64,000 nt of DNA from contig JAVXUO010000948.1 in the NCBI GenBank assembly GCA_033065855.1, forward strand, positions 1 to 64,000, given 5' to 3'. The notes below the pieces were generated by a model. It saw nothing but the letters and a program-made list of their open reading frames with translations, was not told the DNA's origin and did not search any database. The position numbers and the translations under genes are program-made. The DNA comes from Escallonia rubra. Taxonomy: Eukaryota > Streptophyta > Magnoliopsida > Escalloniales > Escalloniaceae. Shown piece by piece: positions 63,904 to 64,000 of the stretch (the stretch's first letter is position 1; each line of letters starts with the position of its first letter).

Positions 63904-64000
63904 CAGTGGCAGAGCCAGAAACGTTGACCGGGGTGGGCACTTAATTTTTTTTTTTTTTTTTTTAAGATTCAGCGAGAAAAATATTCCCAAAACTCATGCC
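63904..64000. repeat. Terminus of a dispersed plant repeat, cut by the window edge
   Basis: The phrase cagtggcagagccagaaac followed by ggggtgggcac and a long T-run resembles a repeat end found in many plant genomes (cagtggcggagccagg type). The rest lies outside the window, so superfamily cannot be fixed. Confidence 0.45.

Overview
The window is nuclear DNA from a flowering plant, most likely a eudicot. The evidence is multi-exon genes with GT-AG introns and closest recalled relatives in Arabidopsis, AT-rich intergenic DNA, and plant-type transposons (Stowaway, hAT, MULE, RTE and L1 LINEs, a tRNA-derived SINE). I cannot name the species. No rRNA, tRNA, organellar insert or CRISPR array was seen.

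Layout. (1) 1-7450, + strand: most of a STICHEL-like gene, entering from the left edge, with a hAT-like element in its large intron. (2) 7451-13546: intergenic, with a Stowaway MITE, a G-box cluster and a tandem repeat. (3) 13547-15729, +: S-adenosylhomocysteine hydrolase, two exons giving 485 residues. (4) 17013-24571, +: UFM1-specific protease 2, 13 exons giving 651 residues, with an RTE LINE tail and a MULE-like element in introns. (5) 24572-28347: two related MITE-like elements, the second between 72-bp direct repeats just upstream of the next gene. (6) 28348-30887, +: a P-class PPR protein of the EMB1006 type, two exons, 711 residues. (7) 30888-41123: a 10-kb gene-poor, repeat-rich block with a second Stowaway MITE, a MULE with long inverted ends and a cargo-like core, and a very short solo LTR. 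(8) 41124-48004, +: an MRF1-like four-MA3-domain translation regulator, three exons, 704 residues, with teloboxes, a strong 5'-leader hairpin and a uORF. A broken copy of its exon 3 lies at 49772-49943. (9) 52200-58779, - strand: a many-exon gene I could not firmly name; its layout and some motifs recall Treslin/TICRR (Sld3) replication-initiation proteins. (10) 58780-62616: L1-type LINE remnant and a tRNA-derived SINE. (11) 62617-63297, -: a germin-like protein. The right edge cuts into another repeat.

The genes are ordinary, independently transcribed plant loci in different pathways: trichome branching, methyl cycle, ufmylation, organelle RNA processing, TOR-linked translation, possibly DNA replication, and apoplastic cupins. 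I see no operon-like or cluster logic. The points most worth a second look are the Treslin-like gene, the structured leader of the MRF gene, the cargo-bearing MULE, and the promoter-side duplication at the PPR gene.
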